A model generated the notes under the pieces. That model searched no databases and had not been told where the DNA came from. It saw only the letters and a program-made list of their open reading frames with translations. This document shows, piece after piece, positions 23,158 through 30,932 of a DNA stretch of 32,383 nt. The stretch's first letter is position 1; the number at the start of each line of letters is the position of its first letter. The translations under genes and the position numbers were made by a program. Source of the DNA: Chloroflexota bacterium (lineage in GTDB: Bacteria > Chloroflexota > Dormibacteria > Dormibacterales > Dormibacteraceae); contig VBIU01000045.1 of the NCBI GenBank assembly GCA_005880945.1, forward strand, positions 1 through 32,383, written 5' to 3'.

Positions 23158-26100
23158 GTGACTAGATCAAGCCGGCAAACGGTCGGCGAATTGAAGGTCA
23201 GGGTGCTCGGCGCCCTGGACATTCATGGGGTCGACAAGCATGCTCTGGGCAGCCGCAAAGCACGCACCCTCATCAAGGTGCTGGCGGTGGCACGCGGCCA
23301 ACCGGTGCCTGTCCCTAGGCTGGTCGATTGCCTCTGGCCCGACCGGCCCCCGGCGAGGCCATCGCAGCAGATCTCGGTCCTGGTCAGCCGCCTCCGATCG
23401 GTGCTGGGGCCGGAGCGCTTGCCGCGCTCCGACGCCGGCTATCAGCTGCTTGCGGACTGGATCGACCTCGACGTGGCGAACCACCTCGCCACGGCCGCCT
23501 CGCGAAGGCTGGCGGCGCAGAATTACGCCAGCGCCCGCCTAGCCGCCGAGGCAGCGCTGGCGCTGATGCGCGGCGAGCTCCTGGCCGACGAGCCGGACTC
23601 GCCGTGGGCCGACGAGGAGCGCGCGGCAGTGGCCAAGCTGGGCGTCGACGTCCGGCGCACTGCGGCCCGGGCTGCACTTGCCATCGGCGATTTTGCCGCT
23701 GCCCGCGAGATGAGCGAAGCTGTCGTGGCCGCGGACCCCTACGACGAGGGCGCACTGCAGGTCTTCATGGCCGCGCTTGCACACGCGGGACAACCAGGTA
23801 CGGCGCTGGCGACGTTCGCCAGGGCCCGCAAACGCCTTCGTGAAGACCTGGGCGTGGATCCGTCGCCGGCAACCGATGCCGTGCACAAGGCGATCCTCCA
23901 GGGAAAGCCCATCCCTGGCCTGGTCATTGCGGTGGCCACCAACCACGGGCGAGATTCGGGCATCGCGCAGCCGGCCGCCGAGGCAGCGCCCGCAACGGGC
24001 CTTGTCGGAAGGGTGGCAGAGCTCGGGCTTCTCGATAAAGCGCTGGCCCAGGTCGCAGCGGGAGGCATCAGGCTCGCCGTCGTCGAAGGGGAGAGCGGCA
24101 TCGGCAAGACGCGGCTGGTCACTCATTGGACAACGAGAATGCGGGCCGACGGCACGACGGTGTTGCTTGCCGGCTGCGCGGGCCTGGATCGGATGGTCCC
24201 GCTGCATCCGCTTGTGGCCGCGCTGGAACAGTTCGTAGAGAGCGATCGTCGCCGAGCACAGGCTCTTTTCGGTCAGCAACCGGCGTTCAGAGCGCTGCTC
24301 GAAGGACCGCGGGCTGAACCGATGCCTGCAGTCATCGCTCCCGCCCTCAACGCCGCCGTGCGCCGCCGGATGTTCGAGGTGATGCACGGCACGTTTGCTC
24401 GCATCGCATCATCGGGCAGCACTGCGCTCGTGCTCGACGATCTTCACTTCGCGGGCGAGCTGACGCGCGCCTGGGTCGACTTCGCAAGATCACGCCCCTT
24501 GGGCGTGCCCCTTCTGATTGTCGTGACGCAGCTGACCAACACCAAGCTGCCAAGCCGTGTCGACGAGAGGATCACGCTGGGACCGCTCGACCTCGCGGCG
24601 GCCAGGGAGATCGTCGGAAACAGCCGCGCGGTGGAGCTGCACGCGCTCACGGGCGGCAACCCGCTGTTCCTGCGGCAACTGGCGATCACCGATCAGAACA
24701 CCGGTCTTCCGGCGACCATCAGGCAGGCGGTTGATGCCCGATGCGAGCAGCTTGGGGGAGCCGCGCGCACGCTGCGAACTGCCGCCGCCATCGCGCCGGT
24801 CATCGATCCCGACCTTCTGATGGAGGTCTTGAACCTTCATCCCGTCGACCTGTTCGCCCACCTTGAGGCCGGCGTCAGAGCACTCTTCCTCGACGAGGGC
24901 GCGGGGGCTTTCACATTCCACCACGAGCTGGTCCGCGAAGCGCTGGGGGCAGGATTGACGGGCCCATGGCGCGCCCACGTCCACCGGACGGTTGCGCGTC
25001 TGATGGAGGCGCGGCAGGGTTCCGATGCAATCCAGGTCGCGCATCACGCCCGCCTTGGAGGCGATGTCACGCAGGCCGTCTCAACCCTGATGGTCGCTGC
25101 CCGGACTTGCTTCCGACGGCGAGACTATGCCGAGGCCGAGCGCCTGCTTTCGGACGCCATCGAGCTGGAGGACAACTCCGACAGCCGCCTGCTGCGCGCG
25201 GAAGTGCGCATCACGATGGGCCAGTTCTCCCGCGCGGCAGAGGATGCCCGTGCCGCGATCGTCCGCGGGGCCGGCGCCGCCGGCATGGAGACTGCTGCAT
25301 GGTGCGCCTACTACCTTGGCGACTATGCCTACGCCCTGACGCTGGCGGAAGAGGGGGCTACGCTGGCCGATTCCCCAGGCACGCGGGCGCGCTGCCTCGT
25401 GATCGCAGGTCGACTGCTGCATGCGGACGGGCAGCTGGAGGAGTCGGAGCGCAGGTACACGGATGCGCGGAAGCTTGCCGAGGAGGGCGGTCTGGCGACT
25501 CTGGCCGCCGTATGGCAGGCCGCGCTCCGGTGCGACCAGGGCCGAGCGCGCGAAGCCCTCGAGCTGCTGCGGCTGCCGGCCGTGCCCGCCGATGAGGTCG
25601 AGCAGCCTTTGATCGCACGTCACCGCCAGCTCGCCCTCGCACGGGCGCACATGATGCTGGGCGAGGTTTCCCAAGCACTTGCCGCACTCGACGAGCTCGG
25701 CGGCGATATGGTTCCGCCGGAGCACGGGCCGGATGGAGCCAACCTGCGAGCTGCGATCCTGGTCACGATGGGGGATCTGGAAGCCGCCGACGACATCAAC
25801 CTCAGGGCTCTGGACGGAGCTCGTGCCGGCCACGCACGCCCACTCCAGGAGGCGAGCTTGATCGGGCTCGGAGAAAGCCGCTATGTGGCAGGCGCACGTC
25901 GCTCGGCGATGCGTTACATGGGCGACGCGGTGCGCTCTCGCGTTGGTCCTTATCCGTTTCGGTGGCAGCAGCGCGGTCGCACAAAGTTGCTGCAGGCGCG
26001 GTTGGAGCTCTCCGCCGGCAGGTTCGAGCGCGCTCTGAGCGCGGCCCGCGAGCTGCTGGCCGAATCGAAACGGTCGGGAGATGCGGTGCGCGCCGTTGCG

Positions 26101-26370
26101 GCGAGCCTGCTCGAGGCCGAGGTGCTGGCCGCTTCAGGCGCGGCGGTCGACGCCAAAGTGGTCGGTGATGAGCTGAAGCGTTCGGCCGATGTACTGGGCG
26201 GTGAGTCGTGGTGCTTGAGTGCGCGGCTCGCCAAGCTGACCAGCAACACGGGGTGGTCGCTGCTTTCGGAGAGGCAGCTGGAGCACCTGATTCAGGCCAG
26301 CGGCGTGCACGCCGCGAGCGTCCGCAACTTCGCGACTGCTTACAAGGAGCGCCTCGCCACCGCCGACTAG
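23158..26370 (+). CDS. SARP-type transcriptional regulator: winged helix, BTAD, AAA ATPase, TPR
   Basis: 1070 residues from GTG 23158, with GCAGGAGG just upstream. Order: OmpR-like winged helix at about 12-100 (LKVRVLGALDIHG, RKARTLIKVLAVARGQPVPVPRLVDCLWPDRPP), bacterial transcriptional activation domain at about 105-250 (GELLADEPDSPWADEE, ARKRLREDLGVDPSPATDAVHKAILQG), AAA/STAND ATPase with Walker A GESGIGKT at 311-318 and Walker B ALVLDDLHF near 423-430, then a long helical TPR-like region to the end. It lacks the LuxR helix-turn-helix that ends many AfsR/MalT-like proteins, so DNA binding rests on the N-terminus. Such regulators activate secondary-metabolite or developmental genes. The target and signal are unknown, as no biosynthetic cluster is in view. 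Confidence 0.9.
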   Translation: MTRSSRQTVGELKVRVLGALDIHGVDKHALGSRKARTLIKVLAVARGQPVPVPRLVDCLWPDRPPARPSQQISVLVSRLRSVLGPERLPRSDAGYQLLADWIDLDVANHLATAASRRLAAQNYASARLAAEAALALMRGELLADEPDSPWADEERAAVAKLGVDVRRTAARAALAIGDFAAAREMSEAVVAADPYDEGALQVFMAALAHAGQPGTALATFARARKRLREDLGVDPSPATDAVHKAILQGKPIPGLVIAVATNHGRDSGIAQPAAEAAPATGLVGRVAELGLLDKALAQVAAGGIRLAVVEGESGIGKTRLVTHWTTRMRADGTTVLLAGCAGLDRMVPLHPLVAALEQFVESDRRRAQALFGQQPAFRALLEGPRAEPMPAVIAPALNAAVRRRMFEVMHGTFARIASSGSTALVLDDLHFAGELTRAWVDFARSRPLGVPLLIVVTQLTNTKLPSRVDERITLGPLDLAAAREIVGNSRAVELHALTGGNPLFLRQLAITDQNTGLPATIRQAVDARCEQLGGAARTLRTAAAIAPVIDPDLLMEVLNLHPVDLFAHLEAGVRALFLDEGAGAFTFHHELVREALGAGLTGPWRAHVHRTVARLMEARQGSDAIQVAHHARLGGDVTQAVSTLMVAARTCFRRRDYAEAERLLSDAIELEDNSDSRLLRAEVRITMGQFSRAAEDARAAIVRGAGAAGMETAAWCAYYLGDYAYALTLAEEGATLADSPGTRARCLVIAGRLLHADGQLEESERRYTDARKLAEEGGLATLAAVWQAALRCDQGRAREALELLRLPAVPADEVEQPLIARHRQLALARAHMMLGEVSQALAALDELGGDMVPPEHGPDGANLRAAILVTMGDLEAADDINLRALDGARAGHARPLQEASLIGLGESRYVAGARRSAMRYMGDAVRSRVGPYPFRWQQRGRTKLLQARLELSAGRFERALSAARELLAESKRSGDAVRAVAASLLEAEVLAASGAAVDAKVVGDELKRSADVLGGESWCLSARLAKLTSNTGWSLLSERQLEHLIQASGVHAASVRNFATAYKERLATAD

Positions 26371-26436
26371 GAGATCGCCGAAGGCAAACTTTCCTCCCGC
26401 TGCGCAACGCACCGAGGCTGCAACTTTATTGCAGTA

Positions 26437-26519
26437 CCGTGGACTATGGTCCAGCGGTGAGAGTCCCGGCCAATAAGTTCAGGCGCGGCCACCGAAGCGC
26501 GCCCAGCTCGGCATCTTGA
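26437..26519 (+). promoter_or_regulatory. Possible promoter with a 20-codon leader ORF
   Basis: An imperfect hairpin (CCG-T-GGAC-TATG-GTCC-A-G-CGG, 26437-26457) contains TATGGT at 26445-26450, six bases before a GTG at 26457. That GTG opens a 20-codon ORF (MRVPANKFRRGHRSAPSSAS, very basic) ending at TGA 26517-26519, which overlaps the TTG start of the next gene as TTGA. This may be a leader peptide coupled to the downstream gene. The gap from the regulator stop to here shows nothing else. Confidence 0.3.
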
Positions 26520-26788
26520 GTGAAGCAGAGGCCCCGAACCCGGTCAATGCGATGGTGGCGCGATTCGTGGACCGCCTCGCGACCCTTTCAACCGACGAGT
26601 GGGAGTCGATCCAGCACAGGATCGCTGCGGGTGGATTCGAGCAGACGATGCTCGAGGCGAGCCGCAACGCGGCGGTGGCTCTTGCTGTGCGCGACCTGAT
26701 CTCCATCGAACAGTTCGACCACCTCTACCGGCCATTTCTGGTGGCCATACCGCTTCACACGCTGCACGAGCCGACCACTCTCGACTGA
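26516..26788 (+). CDS. Small conserved-looking hypothetical protein
   Basis: 90 residues from TTG 26516. The chain is acidic and helical at first (MSEAEAPNPVNAMVARFVDRLATLSTDEWESIQHRIAAGG, shown here as the N-terminal character rather than a motif), then more hydrophobic (AVALAVRDLISIEQFDHLYRPFLVAIPLH). No known domain is recognised. Not a membrane protein. Codon use and the spacing before the next gene (31 bases) support it as real. The start could instead be ATG 26549. It may be coupled to the leader ORF described above. Confidence 0.6.
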   Translation: MSEAEAPNPVNAMVARFVDRLATLSTDEWESIQHRIAAGGFEQTMLEASRNAAVALAVRDLISIEQFDHLYRPFLVAIPLHTLHEPTTLD

Positions 26789-26804
26789 GGGACTCCTGCC
26801 CAGC

Positions 26805-26810
26805 TACCCT
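26805..26810 (+). promoter_or_regulatory. Possible -10 box, leaderless start of the GGT-like gene
   Basis: TACCCT at 26805-26810 lies eight bases before the GTG at 26819, the same box-to-start distance as TAGAAT before the LCP gene. No ribosome site precedes this GTG. The box itself is a weak match (TANNNT). Confidence 0.35.
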
Positions 26811-26818
26811 TAACGCCC

Positions 26819-28411
26819 GTGGCTATCATCGTCGCCCCCCAACCCCAGGCGGCTGAGATCGGCCTGGAGGTCATGCGGCGGGGTGGCAACGCCGTCGATG
26901 CAGCTGTCACCTGCGCGTTTGTCCAAGGCGTCATGGATCCGCAGATGTGTGGCATCGGGGGTTGTGGCGCAATGCTCGTGCACAGCCCGCAGCGCGGCGA
27001 CGCTCTCCTCGAGTTCTACTCGACCGCCGGATCACGGGCTCGAGAGGACCAGTGGGAAAAGCTCTTCATCCGAGAAGCAGCCGACCGGTACGGCTACGTG
27101 CTCGAAGGGTGGGTGAATGACGTCGGTTATCAATCCGTGGGCGTGCCGGGCACCGTTGCAGGTCTATATGAAGGGCTGTCCCGCTTTGGCACGATCTCGT
27201 GGGAGGAGGCGATCGCGCCCGCGATTCCCCTGGCGCGCGAAGGCATTGCTGTGAGCGGTTTCATGCATGGGTACTGGACGACCGACTACGGACCCGACGT
27301 CGTCCCCAACGTGCAGAGAATCCAGGCGACCCCGGCCGCGAAGGCGATCTACACTCGCGACGGAAAGCTGTTAGCCATCGGCGAGAAGCTCGTCCAGGCT
27401 GATTACGCGCGCACTCTGGAGCGTCTGGCGCAGGACGGACCGGACGCCTTCTACAAGGGCGAGATTGCCGAAGCCATAGCCGCCGATTTTGAAGCCAACG
27501 GCGGGTTCATCACCAGGGAAGACCTCTCCGGCTACCGGGTCAATGTGACCGAGCCACTCAGGGGAAGTTATCGCGGCCTGGCTGTCGCGGCCGCAGGTCC
27601 TCCCGCCGGCGGATTGACGCTGCTCCAGATGCTCAACTTCCTCGAGGGCTACGACCTGAAGGCTCACGGCTGGCCGAGCACGGAAGGGGCGCGCTTGCTG
27701 GTCGAAGCGATGGCGTGGGCGGTCGCCGATCGAGAGATACACATCGCGGATCCGCGATTCGTCGACATCCCGACCGGGACGCTGGCCGACAAGCAGTACG
27801 CGGCCAAGGCGCGCGAGGCGGTGGCCGCCGGCGCCCATGCTCACGACCGTTCGGATACGACCCATGTTTGCGTCGTCGACGACGAGGGCAACGCAGTCTC
27901 ACTGACGCACACCCTCGGCTCGTCCAGCGGCGTGGTGACGCCAGGGCTCGGGTTTGGCTACAACGACTACATGAACTGCTTCGACCCCCGGCCTGGCACG
28001 CCCAACTCCGTGCGGCCTGGCAAGACGCGCGTCACGATGATGACCCCCACCATGGTCTTCGACGAGGGACGGCTGCGCGTGTGCATCGGTGCGCCGGGCG
28101 GCACGAAGATCGTCACAGGCATCCTGCAGGTGCTCGTCAACCTGATCGACCACGACATGTCGCCCGTCGAGTCGGTGAGCGCACCACGGGTCGACTTCCA
28201 GGGCGATGTCGTCCAGGCCGAGGCACGCATACCGCTCGCTGTCACCCAGGGCCTCGAGGAGCTGGGCTACACGGTGAACAGGCGGACCCTCAACTACGAC
28301 TCGTACTTCGCGCGGCCCCAGGTCATCGCCGTCGACGCTGGTGGCGTCTGGCGTGGCGCCTCGGACCCGCGCAAGGACGGGGGGACCGCCTTGTCCACGC
28401 TGACGTCGTGA
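26819..28411 (+). CDS. Gamma-glutamyltransferase-family Ntn hydrolase
   Basis: 530 residues. Family enzymes cleave themselves to expose an N-terminal threonine, then hydrolyse or transfer gamma-glutamyl or related acyl groups. The self-cleavage/nucleophile site is Asp346-Thr347 in DTTHVCVVDDEGNAVSLTHTLGSSSG, matching the TTH-x-S/C-VVD motif of GGT. Other family segments: GGNAVDAAVTCAF, GIGGCGAMLVH, GVPGTVAGLYEG, NGGFITREDLSGY, and APGGTKIVTGILQVLVN near the end. There is no signal peptide, unlike periplasmic or secreted GGT, so this is a cytoplasmic homologue whose substrate may not be glutathione. The gene overlaps the following SDR by four bases (GTGA), implying a shared catabolic function. 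Confidence 0.92.
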   Translation: MAIIVAPQPQAAEIGLEVMRRGGNAVDAAVTCAFVQGVMDPQMCGIGGCGAMLVHSPQRGDALLEFYSTAGSRAREDQWEKLFIREAADRYGYVLEGWVNDVGYQSVGVPGTVAGLYEGLSRFGTISWEEAIAPAIPLAREGIAVSGFMHGYWTTDYGPDVVPNVQRIQATPAAKAIYTRDGKLLAIGEKLVQADYARTLERLAQDGPDAFYKGEIAEAIAADFEANGGFITREDLSGYRVNVTEPLRGSYRGLAVAAAGPPAGGLTLLQMLNFLEGYDLKAHGWPSTEGARLLVEAMAWAVADREIHIADPRFVDIPTGTLADKQYAAKAREAVAAGAHAHDRSDTTHVCVVDDEGNAVSLTHTLGSSSGVVTPGLGFGYNDYMNCFDPRPGTPNSVRPGKTRVTMMTPTMVFDEGRLRVCIGAPGGTKIVTGILQVLVNLIDHDMSPVESVSAPRVDFQGDVVQAEARIPLAVTQGLEELGYTVNRRTLNYDSYFARPQVIAVDAGGVWRGASDPRKDGGTALSTLTS

Positions 28412-29145
28412 GATTCAAGGACCGGGTCGCGCTGGTCACCGGCGGCGGGCGCGGCATCGGCGCTGCGACCGCACAGCTCTTCGCCCGGGAGGGCGCGAAA
28501 GTCGCGGTCTCAGACCTTGACGAGGGCCCCGCCAGAGAGGTCGCCGTTCCGATCTCGGGTCTACCAATCGCATGCGACGTGAGCGATCGAGGCCAGGTCG
28601 AGCGGATGGTCGAACGGACGGTGAAGGAGCTTGGCCGCCTCGACATCCTCGTCACATGCGCAGGCGTCATTCGCGACAACCTGCTGTTCAAGATGACTGA
28701 CGAGGACTGGGACACCGTCATCGATACTCATCTCAAAGGCACGTTCCTGTGCGCGCGCGAAGCACAGAAGCACATGGTCGAGCAGAAGTACGGAAAGATG
28801 GTCTTTCTGTCTTCGACGTCGGCGCTGGGCAATCGGGGCCAGGCCAACTACTCCGCCGCGAAGGCGGGGCTGCAAGGGATGGCGCGCACGCTTGCGATCG
28901 AGCTCGGATCCTTCAATGTCAACGTCAACACCGTGGCCCCGGGTTTCGTGGAAACCCGGATGACGCGCGCCACGGCCGAGCGCATGGGGGTCGACTACGA
29001 GGCGTTCAAGCTGGGCGCTGCTTCGCAGATTCCGCTCCGCCGTGTTGGCCAGCCCGAGGACATCGCCAGCGTGATCGCGTTCCTCTGCAGCGACGAATCC
29101 AGCTTCGTGTCAGGGCAGACCGTCTACGTTCGAGGAGGTCCCTAG
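28408..29145 (+). CDS. Short-chain dehydrogenase/reductase (FabG-like)
   Basis: 245 residues from GTG 28408, overlapping the GGT-like stop as GTGA. Classical SDR: cofactor site TGGGRGIGAAT, CAGVIRDNL (in place of NAG), active-site Ser in FLSSTSALGNRGQ and YSAAKAG with Tyr-x3-Lys, then APGFVETRMT and a GGP terminus. The wording is near 3-oxoacyl-ACP reductases (FabG), but such homologues act on many alcohols and ketones. The AAVSDLDEG acidic residue after strand 2 favours NAD(H). The coupling to the GGT-like enzyme suggests a small degradation operon rather than fatty-acid synthesis. Confidence 0.92.
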   Translation: MRFKDRVALVTGGGRGIGAATAQLFAREGAKVAVSDLDEGPAREVAVPISGLPIACDVSDRGQVERMVERTVKELGRLDILVTCAGVIRDNLLFKMTDEDWDTVIDTHLKGTFLCAREAQKHMVEQKYGKMVFLSSTSALGNRGQANYSAAKAGLQGMARTLAIELGSFNVNVNTVAPGFVETRMTRATAERMGVDYEAFKLGAASQIPLRRVGQPEDIASVIAFLCSDESSFVSGQTVYVRGGP

Positions 29146-29205
29146 CAACCCGGATAGACGCTCGCTCGAGCACGCCTTGGCTATCTGGGAGGAAACGGTC
29201 GGACT

Positions 29206-29225
29206 CCTCCCCATTCATGGGGAGG
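29206..29225 (+). terminator. Hairpin after the SDR gene
   Basis: CCTCCCC (29206-29212) and GGGGAGG (29219-29225) form seven G-C-rich pairs with an ATTCAT loop, about 60 bases after the SDR stop. No U-tract. It is followed at once by the first copy of the 93-base repeat. Confidence 0.5.
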
Positions 29226-29395
29226 TCGGCTCCGCCGGCGAAGCCGGCGCAGGCGGGTGGGGGCGCTACGACTAGATCCAGTCGCTACGCGAGGAGCGCT
29301 TCTCCCAGATTGAGCCGGTCGGCTCTGCCGGCGAAGCTGGCGCAGGCGGGTGGGGACGCTACGACTAGATCTAGTCGCTACGCGAGGAGCGCTTC
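29224..29395. repeat. Direct repeat, period 93 bases, two copies of about 79 bases
   Basis: GGTCGGCTC at 29224 recurs at 29317. The copies 29224-29302 and 29317-29395 differ at only a handful of positions. Each contains GCCGGCGAAGC(C/T)GGC (a hairpin with a GAA loop in copy 1) and a GACTAGATC(C/T)AGTC element, which is a perfect 14-base palindrome in copy 2. Copy 2 covers the end of the nitronate monooxygenase gene (minus strand), so copy 1 carries a dead duplicate of the last codons (EALLA then stop) of that gene. Confidence 0.85.
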
Positions 29396-30385
29396 CGCTT
29401 CGCGCGCAATCCGCATCACCAGCTCGCCCGCCGGCACGATGTCGTGGATCAGCCCCGCCGACTCGCCCGCAAGCACGAAATCGCCTGCTTCCATCGCCGC
29501 CTCGAGGGAGGGTCGGATCTGGTCGGCGGCCAGCGCCCAGTCCTGCTGGCGTTGCGCCCATCGGTCGAGCAGTGGGTTGCGGATAGACCGCACCAGGGCA
29601 CCGGGCCACCGAAGGCCGAGCACGTCGTCGAAGAACTTGCTGGCGACGGTCTGGCTCCCAAGAGCGTTGAGGATCACGTCCTTGGAGTGCCCGCGGCCCC
29701 TGGCCTCCGGTGTAGCGAGGAAGCGGGTGCCGAAGAGCGCACCCTGCGCGCCGAGCATCATGGCGGCGGCGAGGCCACGCCCATCCGCGATCCCGCCTGC
29801 CGCCAGGACGGGCACTGCGTTGACGACGTCGACCACCTGTGGCACCAGCGGCAGCGTCGACATGCCGCCGACATGGCCGCCGCCCTCGTTGCCCTGGGCC
29901 ACTATCACGTCGGCTCCGTCTGAGGCCACCTGGCCGGCTTCCTCAGGCGTGTTCACCTGGTGGACCACCTTGATGCCTGTCTCGCGAGCTCTGCGCACGT
30001 ACTCTCTGGACCGTCCCCACGAAAGGGAGAGGACGGGAACCTTGAGCTCAAGGGTCACGTCGATCTCCTCGGGCGCGACCTGCGAGACCACGTGGTTTAC
30101 CCCGAAGGGTCGCGCCGTGAGAGCGCGCACCTTTTGGATCTCCTCTCGGAGCTCGTCGGCCGAGCGGCCGAGCCCCCCGATGATGCCCAGTCCGCCAGCG
30201 TTGCTCACCGCCGCGACCAGCTCGGGTGTCGTGTAGCTGCTCATGCCGGCTTGAAGGATCGGCAGCTCGATGCCGAGGAGATCGCAGACGGGCGTGTGGA
30301 GCCGGCTCAGTCGACGTACCCGACGCCGGGCGTCTGCCAACGCCACCGTTGACTGTTCTTCATTCGGGACAAGGATAGGCGGCAT
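29378..30385 (-). CDS. Nitronate monooxygenase / NMO-family FMN oxidoreductase
   Basis: 335 residues from ATG 30385. An FMN TIM barrel that oxidises alkyl nitronates or acts as a related 2-nitropropane dioxygenase/enoyl-reductase-like enzyme. Typical segments: LGIELPILQAGMSSYTTPELVAAVSNAGGLGIIGG, HQVNTPEEA, IVAQGNEGGGHVG (catalytic-His region), PVLAAGGIADGRGLAAAMMLGAQGALFGTRFLAT. Before the barrel there is a non-conserved lead of about 30 residues with poor family support, but no other start codon lies closer to the first conserved strand. Its last codons are inside the direct repeat. It converges on the GGT-SDR operon. Confidence 0.92.
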   Translation of the reverse strand: MPPILVPNEEQSTVALADARRRVRRLSRLHTPVCDLLGIELPILQAGMSSYTTPELVAAVSNAGGLGIIGGLGRSADELREEIQKVRALTARPFGVNHVVSQVAPEEIDVTLELKVPVLSLSWGRSREYVRRARETGIKVVHQVNTPEEAGQVASDGADVIVAQGNEGGGHVGGMSTLPLVPQVVDVVNAVPVLAAGGIADGRGLAAAMMLGAQGALFGTRFLATPEARGRGHSKDVILNALGSQTVASKFFDDVLGLRWPGALVRSIRNPLLDRWAQRQQDWALAADQIRPSLEAAMEAGDFVLAGESAGLIHDIVPAGELVMRIAREAEALLA

Positions 30386-30841
30386 CTACAGGCACACCGC
30401 GGGCCCTCCCTCCACCTTTGCGCCGGCTCCCTCCCCCGACCTGCGCAACCTGCGACGAGGCTATCGATAGCGCTCGGCAGCCACAACCCTGCCTGTTAAG
30501 GCATGCAGCGGTCGATGATGCGCGCGCGCGTCAATCTATATGCGACCGGCGAAAGTATTTACCGAATGCAGCCGCGATCGGCCCGGTGCAACGTCGCGCC
30601 GAGTGATCTTGCCAGAACCTGCAGGTCCTGGGGAAGACTGCAAGGTCGACAGTGGGATTCCGTTGCATAACCTGTGAACAAGCCCCTCCCGCGGTGCAAA
30701 CAGGCCTCGGGAGGCCTTTCGAGGCGGCGAACTGTTGTTCGCCAAGCGCTCCTCCAAGCCCGCCGGACGCGTATTCGGGTTGAGTTCAGCGTCGCGCCCC
30801 CCGCAAGCCCTTCCCCGGCCCGGACCCATGGCTTTGCAGGG
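30386..30841. other. Intergenic region with palindromes, no gene supported
   Basis: About 450 bases between the divergent nitronate monooxygenase and LysM-CHAP genes. Visible structure: an alternating TGCGCGCGCGCGT tract (30519-30531), the palindrome ACCTGCAGGT (30617-30626), a hairpin AGGCCT-CGGG-AGGCCT (30702-30717) and another GGCGAAC-TGTT-GTTCGCC (30726-30743). The one plus-strand ORF here (63 codons) has no family look. No known riboswitch was recognised. Confidence 0.5.
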
Positions 30842-30881
30842 TTGACGCGCTTGGCGGGGGTCTGATACGGTGACGCGCGTC
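30842..30881 (+). promoter_or_regulatory. Promoter for the LysM-CHAP gene
   Basis: TTGACG at 30842-30847 and GATACG at 30864-30869 with a 16-base spacer, followed directly by the ten-base palindrome GACGCGCGTC (30872-30881), which could be an operator. Transcription would start near 30876, after the in-frame GTG at 30870, which argues for the TTG at 30933 as translation start. Confidence 0.5.
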
Positions 30882-30932
30882 TTGGGGGATTCGTCCGGAG
30901 TGGACGGGTTCGCGTCTTTTAGGGGTAAGTAT

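Noticed and set aside
27715-28407. N-terminal extension of the SDR frame into the GGT-like gene
   Set aside because: Overlaps a clear coding frame. The SDR fold begins exactly at GTG 28408.
28749-30236. Long plus-strand frame through the direct repeat and nitronate monooxygenase
   Set aside because: Its repeated AKPAQAGG...TTRSSRYARSAS peptide is just the translated DNA repeat, and the rest is antisense to an FMN enzyme.
30674-30865. 63-codon ORF in the long intergenic region
   Set aside because: No ribosome site, no family resemblance, and it ends inside the promoter of the next gene.
30386-30932. c-di-AMP (ydaO) riboswitch before the LysM-CHAP gene
   Set aside because: The gene type fits, but I could not find the conserved ydaO core segments. 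Only generic hairpins are visible.
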